Origin: a virus
DNA: 20,948 bases
Direction: 5' to 3' (one strand)
Virus record (IMG/VR): IMGVR_UViG_3300006917_000186
Coordinates: 1 to 20,948 of that record
Positions 1 through 5,312 of the stretch are shown in pieces (the stretch's first letter is position 1; each line of letters begins with the position of its first letter). The notes below the pieces were generated by a model. The model was not told where the DNA came from. It did no database searches and saw nothing but the letters and a program-made list of their open reading frames with translations. Position numbers and translations under genes: made by a program.

Positions 1-335
1 CCCATAGCGTACTTGCGGGCGTATGAGCTTGCCATACCTGTAACCTGGCTTGCGTCTAGCCCTCGGTTCAACTCACCCTCCCATGCCCATCCATGGACTT
101 CTAACACTGATTCGTTCCAGCGGAGACAAGCTGTGGCTTTGATATAGTTGCGTTCTCCTACCTGTACTATCTCATCTGCTAGGGTTATTGCTGCACCATG
201 CTTTGCAAGTATTGGCTTAGCTTGGGCAATGATGTCCTCTGCGGAACGACTCTTACCAAAGCGACCCTGTTGAGACTTTGGAGCTTTAATCTCGGTCTGT
301 ATCTTTTGCAATACAGTTACTATTGTATCTGTCAT
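1..335 (-). CDS. ERF-family single-strand annealing protein, partial (3' end outside window)
   Basis: This gene reads leftward from ATG at 335-333 and is cut by the left edge, so only about 111 N-terminal residues are visible. The N-terminus reads MTDTIVTVLQKIQTEIKAPK. The visible end contains a DASQVTGMASSYARKYAMG stretch, which matches the conserved core of the ERF (essential recombination function) superfamily, where Gly-x-x-x-Ser/Thr-Tyr-x-x-(R/K)-Tyr is typical. ERF proteins coat single-stranded DNA and anneal complementary strands during phage recombination or genome circularisation. The start overlaps the stop of the upstream 57-aa gene by ATGA, which implies translational coupling. 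Seen: motif and overlap. Known: the family role. The C-terminal part cannot be judged. Confidence 0.85.
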   Translation of the reverse strand, partial: MTDTIVTVLQKIQTEIKAPKSQQGRFGKSRSAEDIIAQAKPILAKHGAAITLADEIVQVGERNYIKATACLRWNESVLEVHGWAWEGELNRGLDASQVTGMASSYARKYAM

Positions 336-505
336 ATATCTAGCTCCTCTTCCTGCTCCGGGTCAAACCCGTAGAGTGCTGCGTGTTTGAACTGGTCATA
401 TTCAACGACCGCAAGCACAAGGCCAGCCTCTATCAAGTTCTCGTGGTATATGGCTAGAAGTTCCAGCTCGTGTACCGTCAGCTCAGACTCGTTGATAGGT
501 ATCAT
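332..505 (-). CDS. small acidic protein of unknown function (57 aa)
   Basis: A 57-residue protein starting MIPINESELT and ending in an acidic tail, DPEQEEELDI. I do not recognise a family. It is rich in Glu and Leu and probably helical in the first half. The ATG at 505-503 shares a base with the stop of a 21-codon ORF (TAATG), and a GAGGGTG Shine-Dalgarno-like stretch lies just upstream, which makes this a better start than the in-frame ATG at 586, which has no Shine-Dalgarno site. Its stop overlaps the ERF start (ATGA), so it probably belongs to the same leftward early operon and may assist recombination. That role is inference from position only. Confidence 0.6.
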   Translation of the reverse strand: MIPINESELTVHELELLAIYHENLIEAGLVLAVVEYDQFKHAALYGFDPEQEEELDI

Positions 506-570
506 TAGAACACCCTCACACGGACTCTGTAGGCGACCCGAGGTATTAGTTTTATATTGATTGTTTGCAT
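505..570 (-). CDS. 21-aa ORF with strong ribosome-binding site, first in leftward operon
   Basis: ATG at 570-568 is preceded by AGGAGGG with a 5-base gap, the best Shine-Dalgarno site in the left arm. The 21-residue product is strongly basic at its end, with alternating Arg and Val (RVAYRVRVRV). The stop TAA overlaps the next ATG as TAATG, so translating this peptide would feed ribosomes onto the 57-aa gene. The predicted start site of the upstream promoter (about 598) leaves a 28-base leader, the normal layout for a first gene. It could be a functional micropeptide or merely a coupling leader. It matches nothing I know. Confidence 0.5.
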   Translation of the reverse strand: MQTINIKLIPRVAYRVRVRVF

Positions 571-604
571 GGTTGCCCTCCTGCATTTACTTGATTGTAC
601 CCCT

Positions 605-633
605 ATCATACTACTTACGCCACATGGATGCAA
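605..633 (-). promoter_or_regulatory. sigma70-type promoter for leftward early operon
   Basis: On the minus strand, TTGCAT (633-628) and TATGAT (610-605) are separated by exactly 17 bases. Initiation would fall near 598, about 28 bases before the 21-codon ORF. This is the natural promoter for the ERF operon. Confidence 0.7.
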
Positions 634-655
634 GCCTTTTATGCTACATTCTTTC

Positions 656-670
656 TGTGATATTTGTCAC
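656..670. promoter_or_regulatory. TGTGA-N6-TCAC dyad, possible repressor or CRP/FNR-family operator
   Basis: TGTGA (656-660), six bases, then TCAC (667-670) form a near-perfect dyad of CRP/FNR-family form. It lies about 25 bases upstream of the -35 of the leftward promoter and about 100 bases upstream of the rightward one. The symmetry is seen; the identity of any bound protein is unknown. A phage repressor site is as likely as a host regulator site. Confidence 0.35.
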
Positions 671-696
671 TATATATTTGTGGTATTATTACGAGG

Positions 697-753
697 TAGC
701 CAGGGAGTATACTATTTTATCGTATATGGTTGCCCACCTTTAATCCCTGGCTA
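697..753. repeat. perfect 10-bp inverted repeat, 37-base separation
   Basis: TAGCCAGGGA at 697-706 is exactly repeated in inverted form as TCCCTGGCTA at 744-753. The right arm ends 17 bases before the -35 box of the promoter at 771. The AT-rich interior contains GTATAC and GTATAT. The arms could be paired operator half-sites or an RNA stem. On the plus strand the right arm is followed by TTTTAG, but the 37-base loop is long for an intrinsic terminator. Confidence 0.5.
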
Positions 754-770
754 TTTTAGTGCCAAAGGGC

Positions 771-799
771 TTGACATAACATAAGAGGTATGCTACAAT
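771..799 (+). promoter_or_regulatory. near-consensus sigma70 promoter, rightward
   Basis: TTGACA (771-776) and TACAAT (794-799) are spaced by 17 bases, the closest match to consensus in the window. Initiation is expected near 806. No gene with a ribosome-binding site follows; instead there is structured sequence and an intrinsic terminator at 890-917, so its product appears to be a small RNA. Confidence 0.8.
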
Positions 800-805
800 G
801 TAGCT

Positions 806-917
806 AGTGTTATGCGTAACATTATGACACTTACCGAGAGCGTAAACGTAACGTACCGGTAAGAATAACAGCTAGCCTCTGACACAGAAAAAGAACCTTG
901 CATCAGCAGGGTTTTTT
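806..917 (+). ncRNA. candidate structured small RNA (about 112 nt)
   Basis: The unit is bounded by the promoter at 771-799 and the terminator at 890-917. The transcript can form a hairpin TGTTA-TGCG-TAACA (808-821) and a 7-bp stem CTTACCG (830-836) with CGGTAAG (857-863) around a 20-base loop carrying repeated CGTAA. As an alternative, GCTAGTGTTAT (803-813) can pair with ATAACAGCTAGC (865-876) with one bulge, but the predicted start near 806 may remove the first bases of that arm. It contains a 16-codon ORF (812-862) without a Shine-Dalgarno site. I recognise no known RNA family. It could be a regulatory RNA, an attenuator leader or a processed early RNA. Confidence 0.5.
890..917 (+). terminator. 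intrinsic terminator of the rightward small RNA
   Basis: AACCTTGC (894-901), loop ATCA, GCAGGGTT (906-913) form an 8-bp stem with one G-T pair, continuing into a run of six T residues (912-917) with an A-rich stretch on the 5' side. This is a classical rho-independent terminator on the plus strand. Confidence 0.75.
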
Positions 918-960
918 GTTTATAGTTACGATCACTGTTTGCTTAACGCTTCGCTAGCAA

Positions 961-1001
961 ATAGAAAAACCCACCGGTTAGGGTGGGTTGCTCAACGCTT
1001 C
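961..1001 (-). ncRNA. candidate ultra-short leftward transcript (about 40 nt)
   Basis: The promoter at 1008-1036 should initiate near 1001, and a strong intrinsic terminator lies immediately downstream. The predicted product is about 40 nt: a short 5' tail (GAAGCGTTGAGC) followed by the terminator hairpin. No ORF fits. Read-through would run antisense to the rightward small RNA. Whether a stable RNA accumulates cannot be told from sequence. Confidence 0.4.
963..989 (-). terminator. intrinsic terminator, leftward
   Basis: AACCCACC (968-975) and GGTGGGTT (982-989) form a perfect 8-bp stem with a 6-base loop. Read leftward, the stem is followed by a T run (complement of the A run 965-969), so it terminates minus-strand transcription. 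There is no T run on the plus-strand side. Confidence 0.75.
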
Positions 1002-1007
1002 ACACTA

Positions 1008-1036
1008 AATGTAGCGTATGAACATCTATTTGTCAA
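1008..1036 (-). promoter_or_regulatory. sigma70-type promoter, leftward
   Basis: On the minus strand TTGACA (1036-1031) and TACATT (1013-1008) are separated by 17 bases. It points at the terminator 963-989 less than 50 bases away and faces the promoter at 771-799. Confidence 0.7.
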
Positions 1037-1337
1037 CACAGAAAATAAGCACACAGTACTTTAAAAACCTGGGTGCTGGATGGTTCGCAGCCCATCAGAA
1101 AACAAAACTGCCGGATTGTGTATTCTCAGAACCGCTGCTCTGTCTGCCCTGACAACAGCGACTCTAATGAGTACACAAGCAAAGACTGAGAGTAGTTCTA
1201 TCAAGGGACATATCAAAGGATTCATGCATCGCTGCATACGAATCGGGTTCAACTACATCAGTAGCACTCAGGTCATCAACCCCCAGCCCCTGCTTTAGAG
1301 GGACAGAGGGTGCTATTGCCTGTGGATAAGATTAGTA
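1037..1337. other. non-coding stretch, no convincing gene; one perfect DnaA-box match
   Basis: About 300 bases between the leftward promoter and the late-operon promoter. Short ORFs on both strands lack ribosome-binding sites and recognisable products. I see no tRNA cloverleaf. Visible elements are a spaced direct repeat TATCAAGGGA/TATCAAAGGA (1199-1208, 1211-1220), a distant inverted pair TAGCAC (1262-1267)/GTGCTA (1310-1315), and TGTGGATAA at 1321-1329, which is an exact match to the DnaA box TTATCCACA on the minus strand. Function is unassigned. Confidence 0.5.
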
Positions 1338-1366
1338 TTGAGTTCTTGAATTGGTAGTGCTAAATT
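1338..1366 (+). promoter_or_regulatory. promoter of the rightward glycan and head operon
   Basis: TTGAGT (1338-1343) and TAAATT (1361-1366) are spaced by 17 bases, with initiation expected near 1373. The leader to ATG 1396 is about 23 bases and contains the Shine-Dalgarno-like AGAAAGGG at 1383-1390. No terminator is seen between here and the intergenic gap at 19954, so this promoter may drive the whole rightward array. Confidence 0.6.
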
Positions 1367-1395
1367 ACTAGTACGACACTTAAGAAAGGGCAGCC

Positions 1396-1698
1396 ATGAC
1401 AAAGAAATACAAAGTCACTTGTCTCAAATGCAAAGAATCTGATGTGCTTACTATCCTTGACGAACGGTATGTGACAGCCCAAGAGAGAGAGCTACAGACA
1501 AACATATTAGCCGCAAGGTTACGCACAGATGGCCTGTGGGGTTTTGAGTGTAAGTGTGGCAATGACAATCGTTTAGCAGCAAATGAAGTGGGGAGGATCG
1601 ATGAGCTAGTCATTCATGCAACAGGTGACCAAATGGATAAAATCAAGAGTCAGTTACTAACACCAGATAATAAGCAATTTACAATGGAGGCAGTATGA
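1396..1698 (+). CDS. small zinc-ribbon-like protein, function unknown (100 aa)
   Basis: The 100-residue protein has a CLKC pair at residues 9-12 and a CKC at 52-54, a spacing that suggests one treble-clef or zinc-ribbon site holding a metal ion. The middle segment (residues 24-48) is charged and probably helical. I recognise no specific family. It is the first gene of the rightward operon and its stop overlaps the next start (ATGA at 1695). A regulatory or nucleic-acid-binding role would fit a zinc ribbon in this position, but that is inference. The start is supported by AGAAAGGG upstream and by the promoter at 1338-1366. Confidence 0.65.
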   Translation: MTKKYKVTCLKCKESDVLTILDERYVTAQERELQTNILAARLRTDGLWGFECKCGNDNRLAANEVGRIDELVIHATGDQMDKIKSQLLTPDNKQFTMEAV

Positions 1699-2516
1699 AA
1701 GTAGCAATCGTAGGGTTTGGCAAAGTTGGTCAGTCATATAGCAAGATGTTCCCAGAGGCATTAGTTTACGATCCACCAAAGTTTCTATTTGCAGACGAAG
1801 AGGACGAAAAGAAAGGCAAAAAAGCAGTCAACAAGTGCGATGTTGCCATTGTTGCTGTATTCACTCCCCACAACAAAGACGGTAGCCTTGATATTTCTAT
1901 CGTCGAGGATGTAGTTAGCTGGATAGACTGTCCGCTTATAATTATCAAGTCAGCGTTGATGCCAGGCACAACAGATATGCTTGTCAAAAAATACAAGAAA
2001 CGTATCGCCGTATCAGTCGAGTATGTTGGAGAGGGTAACTATCCAGTACACTTCTGGAAGTACCCAGACCAGTCAGATCCACGCTTACACTCCATGCTAG
2101 TAGTGGGCGGTGAAAAAGAAGTTGCCGATGAAGCCGCCGAGGTTCTATGGTCTAGGATGTCGCCGGATGTAGATATACATGTTGTTACCGCTCTTGAAGC
2201 CGAGATCACAAAGCTGGTCGAGAATAGCTATGGTGCACTTAAGGTTACGTTTATCAATACCCTATTAAGCCTCGCACAGAAATCAGATACCAGCTTCATA
2301 AACATACACCAAGCGTGGCAGTCAGACCCCAGGACTGATTCTATGCATCTCAGAGCTGTACGGCACAATAGAGGCTGGGCTAGTAAATGTTGGGATAAAG
2401 ACGTTCCGGCACTTGCGGCCTATGCAAAGTCGGTGGGTGCAGATGATATGGCTAAACTGTTTAAAACCGTCATAAATCTAAACAAAGGGCACAGAAAACT
2501 CAATGATAAGGCTTAG
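1695..2516 (+). CDS. short UDP-glucose/GDP-mannose dehydrogenase-family protein (273 aa)
   Basis: Members of this family oxidise the C6 hydroxyl of a nucleotide sugar to a uronate using two NAD+. The N-terminus has a Rossmann motif GFGKVG (residues 7-12). The central domain shows ENSYGALKVTFIN with the expected Lys and Asn, and GWASKCWDKD carries the presumed catalytic Cys at 232. The protein ends 41 residues later, so the C-terminal UDP-binding domain of full-length enzymes (about 390-450 aa) is missing. It could still be a nucleotide-sugar dehydrogenase with another substrate mode, or a related hydroxyacid-type dehydrogenase. GGAGG precedes the ATG. It is followed, with a 14-base overlap, by a polysaccharide deacetylase gene, consistent with sugar modification. 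Confidence 0.75.
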   Translation: MKVAIVGFGKVGQSYSKMFPEALVYDPPKFLFADEEDEKKGKKAVNKCDVAIVAVFTPHNKDGSLDISIVEDVVSWIDCPLIIIKSALMPGTTDMLVKKYKKRIAVSVEYVGEGNYPVHFWKYPDQSDPRLHSMLVVGGEKEVADEAAEVLWSRMSPDVDIHVVTALEAEITKLVENSYGALKVTFINTLLSLAQKSDTSFINIHQAWQSDPRTDSMHLRAVRHNRGWASKCWDKDVPALAAYAKSVGADDMAKLFKTVINLNKGHRKLNDKA

Positions 2517-3069
2517 TTGCGACGATGGGTGTGCAAGCGATGTTCGTGTCGCTGCTATTGCCGAGAAGTACGAGCTTGAGTGTACGTTCTACTGGCCAGT
2601 TGAATGGCAGTCTCTAGCGTATGACTCAGGCTATAACCCGTTGACCTACGATGAGGCGTGTTATATTGCTAATCGCTTTGAGATAGGCTCCCATACAGTC
2701 ACACATAGACACCTAACTAACTTGCATGATGATGTAGCAGAGCGTGAGATCATGGAATCAAAATTCCAACTCGAAGCGTTGTTTAACACAAAGGTTACAA
2801 AGTTCTGCCCACCACGAGGCTATACCACACCAAGTCTATCCACCTTCACACACCAGATATATGATAGCCAACGCCTAACACGAGGTCGTGGTTTAGTCCA
2901 TGTTCACCCAAACAGTGGAGCAAACAACAATATACCCTGGCGTGAATATTACAAATCTATCAAAGATACAGTAGAGGATGTCGAACTGTGGATGCACTCC
3001 TGGGAGTTAAACAAATATGAACTTTGGGATGAGTTCGAGGAGTTTTTGAGTGAAAATCTATCTCGCTAA
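2503..3069 (+). CDS. NodB-homology polysaccharide deacetylase (CE4 family, 188 aa)
   Basis: CE4 enzymes remove N- or O-acetyl groups from glycans such as peptidoglycan, chitooligosaccharide or capsule, using a divalent metal. The motifs appear in order: SCDDG (residues 5-9, Asp7 and Asp8), GSHTVTH (62-68, metal ligands His64 and His68), PPRGY (103-107) and WMHSWE (163-168) with the late His165. The length fits a minimal single-domain enzyme. There is no signal peptide or membrane segment, so it should act in the cytoplasm, on a glycan intermediate or nucleotide sugar, rather than on the cell wall. It overlaps both neighbours. A role in making a free amino sugar for the cluster's product is inferred from context. 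Confidence 0.85.
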   Translation: MIRLSCDDGCASDVRVAAIAEKYELECTFYWPVEWQSLAYDSGYNPLTYDEACYIANRFEIGSHTVTHRHLTNLHDDVAEREIMESKFQLEALFNTKVTKFCPPRGYTTPSLSTFTHQIYDSQRLTRGRGLVHVHPNSGANNNIPWREYYKSIKDTVEDVELWMHSWELNKYELWDEFEEFLSENLSR

Positions 3070-3847
3070 TTATGAGCCTGAACGTAAAGGTGGTGGCTGG
3101 ACATTTGCCAGAAACTTCGTGAAAGGCATGGGCGATCTTATTACCCAAGACTATGCCGAAGCAACACATTACTTCATTACATCTGCCAGTATGGTGCAGA
3201 GAGCCGAAGTCCAACAGGCACAGGCAGACGGTAAAAAGATAGTTCTTAGGGTAGACAACGCAATCCGCAATTCCAATAATCGTAACACGGGTATGACACG
3301 CCTCAAAGACTTTGCTGACATGGCCGATACTATCATCTACCAAAGCCAGTGGGCTAGAAAGTTCCTACTACCATTTACCAAAAAAGACGGAGTAGTGATC
3401 TTAAATGGCATAGATACCTCTGTATATAACGACCAAAACCGACACGCCCCAGAAAGTTCCTACCTCTACGCTCGTAGCTCACGAGACGAGGGCAAAGGCT
3501 GGATTGATGCATGGTACTGGTTTGTTAACCACATCGGCACACTAGAGATAGTTGGCAAGTTCTCGGGCGAGAATATCGAGTACAATTTTGACTTCTACAA
3601 TGGCGAGAACTTTAGGTTCATGGGTGAGCAACCCTCACTCGTCGATAGCATGAAACGAAACAAGTATTTTCTGTATACCTATCTCAACGATGCATGTAGC
3701 AACACCTTGCTTGAAGCTAGAGCCAGTGGCATGGAGATTATAGATGTACACGGACGCTTGCAGACAGGTGGAGCACCAGAGATCATGGAGCTAGAGGATT
3801 TAAGTTTAGAGCGAATGTGCGATCAGTATCGAGAGGCACTATGTTAG
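3050..3847 (+). CDS. GT-B fold glycosyltransferase, GT4-like (265 aa)
   Basis: Starts at GTG 3050, with GAGGAG about 8 bases upstream inside the previous gene. The N-terminus carries GGGWTF (residues 14-19), a glycine loop typical of acceptor-side GT-B domains. NGIDTSVYN (119-127) is the usual linker before the donor domain, and DACSNTLLEARASG (214-227) is the donor-site region resembling the E-x7-E element of GT4 enzymes. At 265 aa it is shorter than the usual 350-400, with a compact donor domain, but the ends look natural. There is no membrane segment. The sugar and acceptor cannot be told from sequence. Confidence 0.8.
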   Translation: MKIYLANYEPERKGGGWTFARNFVKGMGDLITQDYAEATHYFITSASMVQRAEVQQAQADGKKIVLRVDNAIRNSNNRNTGMTRLKDFADMADTIIYQSQWARKFLLPFTKKDGVVILNGIDTSVYNDQNRHAPESSYLYARSSRDEGKGWIDAWYWFVNHIGTLEIVGKFSGENIEYNFDFYNGENFRFMGEQPSLVDSMKRNKYFLYTYLNDACSNTLLEARASGMEIIDVHGRLQTGGAPEIMELEDLSLERMCDQYREALC

Positions 3848-4272
3848 ATAGATTTAACACAAAATATAGGGTTAATGTCTATGGGTGCTGGGAATGGATT
3901 GCAGCTAGAACACCAGGCGGTTACGGGCTGTTTCACATAAACAAAAAGTTGGAATATTCACATAGAGTTAGTTATAAAATGTATATTGGCTCGATACCAA
4001 AGGGTCTACAAATAGATCATTTATGTAGAAACAGATCGTGCTGCAACCCCAATCATCTAGAAGCAGTTACGCCCCAAGAAAATGCCAAAAGAGGCACAGC
4101 AGGAGCCAAACTAGCCCAAAAAAACCTGGAAAAGACCAAATGTCCACAGGGACACAAATACCGAGGGGATAACCTGTATCTCAGAAGAGACAAACTTCAG
4201 AGAGGATGTAGAGCGTGTAGGATACAAGCATCCAGGGCGTATAGGACTAAAATTAAGGAGGCGTTACTATGA
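3841..4272 (+). CDS. HNH endonuclease, probably free-standing homing type (143 aa)
   Basis: The ATG at 3841 follows GAGAGG closely and overlaps the previous gene's end; an upstream in-frame GTG at 3817 is less likely. The protein has the HNH_3-type layout: CWEW (residues 16-19), GGYGLF, His41, IDHLC (58-62), then CCNPNHLEAVTP (67-78) supplying the Asn and second His. A C-terminal Cys/His cluster (CPQGH at 101-105, CRAC at 123-126) probably binds zinc. Such enzymes nick or cut DNA and often move themselves. It sits between glycan genes with ATGA coupling on its right side. Its A-rich sequence and use of AGA and ATA codons look unlike its neighbours, consistent with late insertion. Confidence 0.88.
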   Translation: MLDRFNTKYRVNVYGCWEWIAARTPGGYGLFHINKKLEYSHRVSYKMYIGSIPKGLQIDHLCRNRSCCNPNHLEAVTPQENAKRGTAGAKLAQKNLEKTKCPQGHKYRGDNLYLRRDKLQRGCRACRIQASRAYRTKIKEALL

Positions 4273-5312
4273 GCGATGATATGTGGGATGAACAACCCAA
4301 GAAGGTAAAACGAGTACTCATCACCGGTATAGGCGGGGCAATCGGTGTACACATTATGGCTCATTTTATGCATAACACAGACTGGGAAATTGTTGGTTTG
4401 GACTCGTTCCGACACAAGGGCTACAAAGACCGCATCACAACCTTTTGCCGTAACCACCCCGATTGGCTGCCACGGCTTACAATTATTCAGCACGATCTGG
4501 TATCTAATATCGGCGAAAAGCAAAAGAGTGATATAGGTCACATTGATTATGTGATAAATCTCGCATCTATATCTGATGTTGATCTAGCAATCACTAACCC
4601 AGTCTATACAATCAAGACTAACTCTGACCTGATGCTCACCATGCTCGAGTATGCCAGAGAGACAAAACCAGAGGTGTTTATCCAGTTCTCTACCGATGAG
4701 GTGTATGGAGCTGCTCCCGAGGGCTACTCACATGAGGAGTGGTCAACTATCCTGCCATCAAACCCATACAGTGCCAGCAAAGCAGCCCAAGAGGCATATG
4801 CAATAAGCTATTGGCGTACATATGGTGTGCCGCTTATCATCACAAACACTATGAACAACTTTGGCGAGACACAAGCACCCAGCAAGTTTCCTGCTATGAT
4901 TCAACGCAAATTACTCAAGGGCGAGACGGTGACTATCCACGGCACACCAGAGAAGGTCGGCTCACGATTCTATATGCACTCACGCAACACCGCAGACGCT
5001 CTATTATTTATCCTCAAGAATACTAAACCCTACCTGCATCAGGACGGCCATATCGACCAGCCCGATAGATACAACCTAGTGGGCGAGAAGGAGCTAACGA
5101 ACTTAGAGCTAGCCCAACTGATTGCCAAGCTAATGAACAAAGAACTTAAGTATGAGTTTGTAGACTTCCACGCAGCTCGCCCAGGCCATGATAGACGCTA
5201 TGGGTTAGATGGCAAGAAGCTAGACGATATGGGCTGGAAACCGCCTGTACCATTTGAGGAGAGCCTAAAAAATACTCTAGAGTGGACAATGAGACACGAG
5301 GAGTGGTCGTGA
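4269..5312 (+). CDS. extended SDR nucleotide-sugar epimerase/dehydratase, dTDP-glucose 4,6-dehydratase-like (347 aa)
   Basis: An extended short-chain dehydrogenase with all the key motifs: TGIGGAIG NAD-binding loop (residues 19-26), STDEVYG (141-147) with the Asp143-Glu144 pair typical of 4,6-dehydratases, and NPYSASK (165-171) with the catalytic Tyr167 and Lys171. Length is normal. Enzymes with TDE in this place usually make 4-keto-6-deoxy nucleotide sugars, the branch point to rhamnose and many unusual deoxysugars; a plain epimerase is also possible. It has a strong AAGGAGG site and an ATGA overlap with the HNH gene. It would supply an activated sugar to the neighbouring glycosyltransferases. 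Confidence 0.87.
   Translation: MSDDMWDEQPKKVKRVLITGIGGAIGVHIMAHFMHNTDWEIVGLDSFRHKGYKDRITTFCRNHPDWLPRLTIIQHDLVSNIGEKQKSDIGHIDYVINLASISDVDLAITNPVYTIKTNSDLMLTMLEYARETKPEVFIQFSTDEVYGAAPEGYSHEEWSTILPSNPYSASKAAQEAYAISYWRTYGVPLIITNTMNNFGETQAPSKFPAMIQRKLLKGETVTIHGTPEKVGSRFYMHSRNTADALLFILKNTKPYLHQDGHIDQPDRYNLVGEKELTNLELAQLIAKLMNKELKYEFVDFHAARPGHDRRYGLDGKKLDDMGWKPPVPFEESLKNTLEWTMRHEEWS

Larger units (their letters stand above)
939..1001. repeat. 14-base direct repeat flanking the leftward terminator
   Basis: TTGCTTAACGCTTC (939-952) and TTGCTCAACGCTTC (988-1001) differ at one base and sit 49 bases apart, on either side of the terminator hairpin at 965-989. The right copy coincides with the predicted 5' end of the leftward mini-transcript, so the left copy duplicates that end just past the terminator. 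Confidence 0.55.

Noticed and set aside
506-586. In-frame upstream start at 586 for the 57-aa gene (84-aa version)
   Set aside because: No Shine-Dalgarno site, and it lies only about 12 bases from the predicted transcript start. The 570 micro-ORF and the coupled 505 start explain the signals better.
557-784. Two overlapping rightward ORFs (60 and 75 aa) with hydrophobic content
   Set aside because: No ribosome-binding site. They cross the leftward promoter, the inverted repeats and the -35 of the 771 promoter, and look like AT-rich non-coding DNA.
939-1001. Possible CRISPR remnant from the repeated TTGCT(T/C)AACGCTTC
   Set aside because: There are only two copies, each 14 bases, with a terminator as the spacer. 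No further units and no cas genes are present.
1061-1298. Short ORFs on both strands (63 aa leftward, 72 aa rightward)
   Set aside because: They overlap each other on opposite strands, lack good Shine-Dalgarno sites and have no recognisable sequence. Their composition does not resemble the neighbouring genes.
1080-1300. Possible tRNA because of GGTTCAACT and nearby short complementary pieces
   Set aside because: No acceptor stem, anticodon arm or D-arm can be arranged around it.
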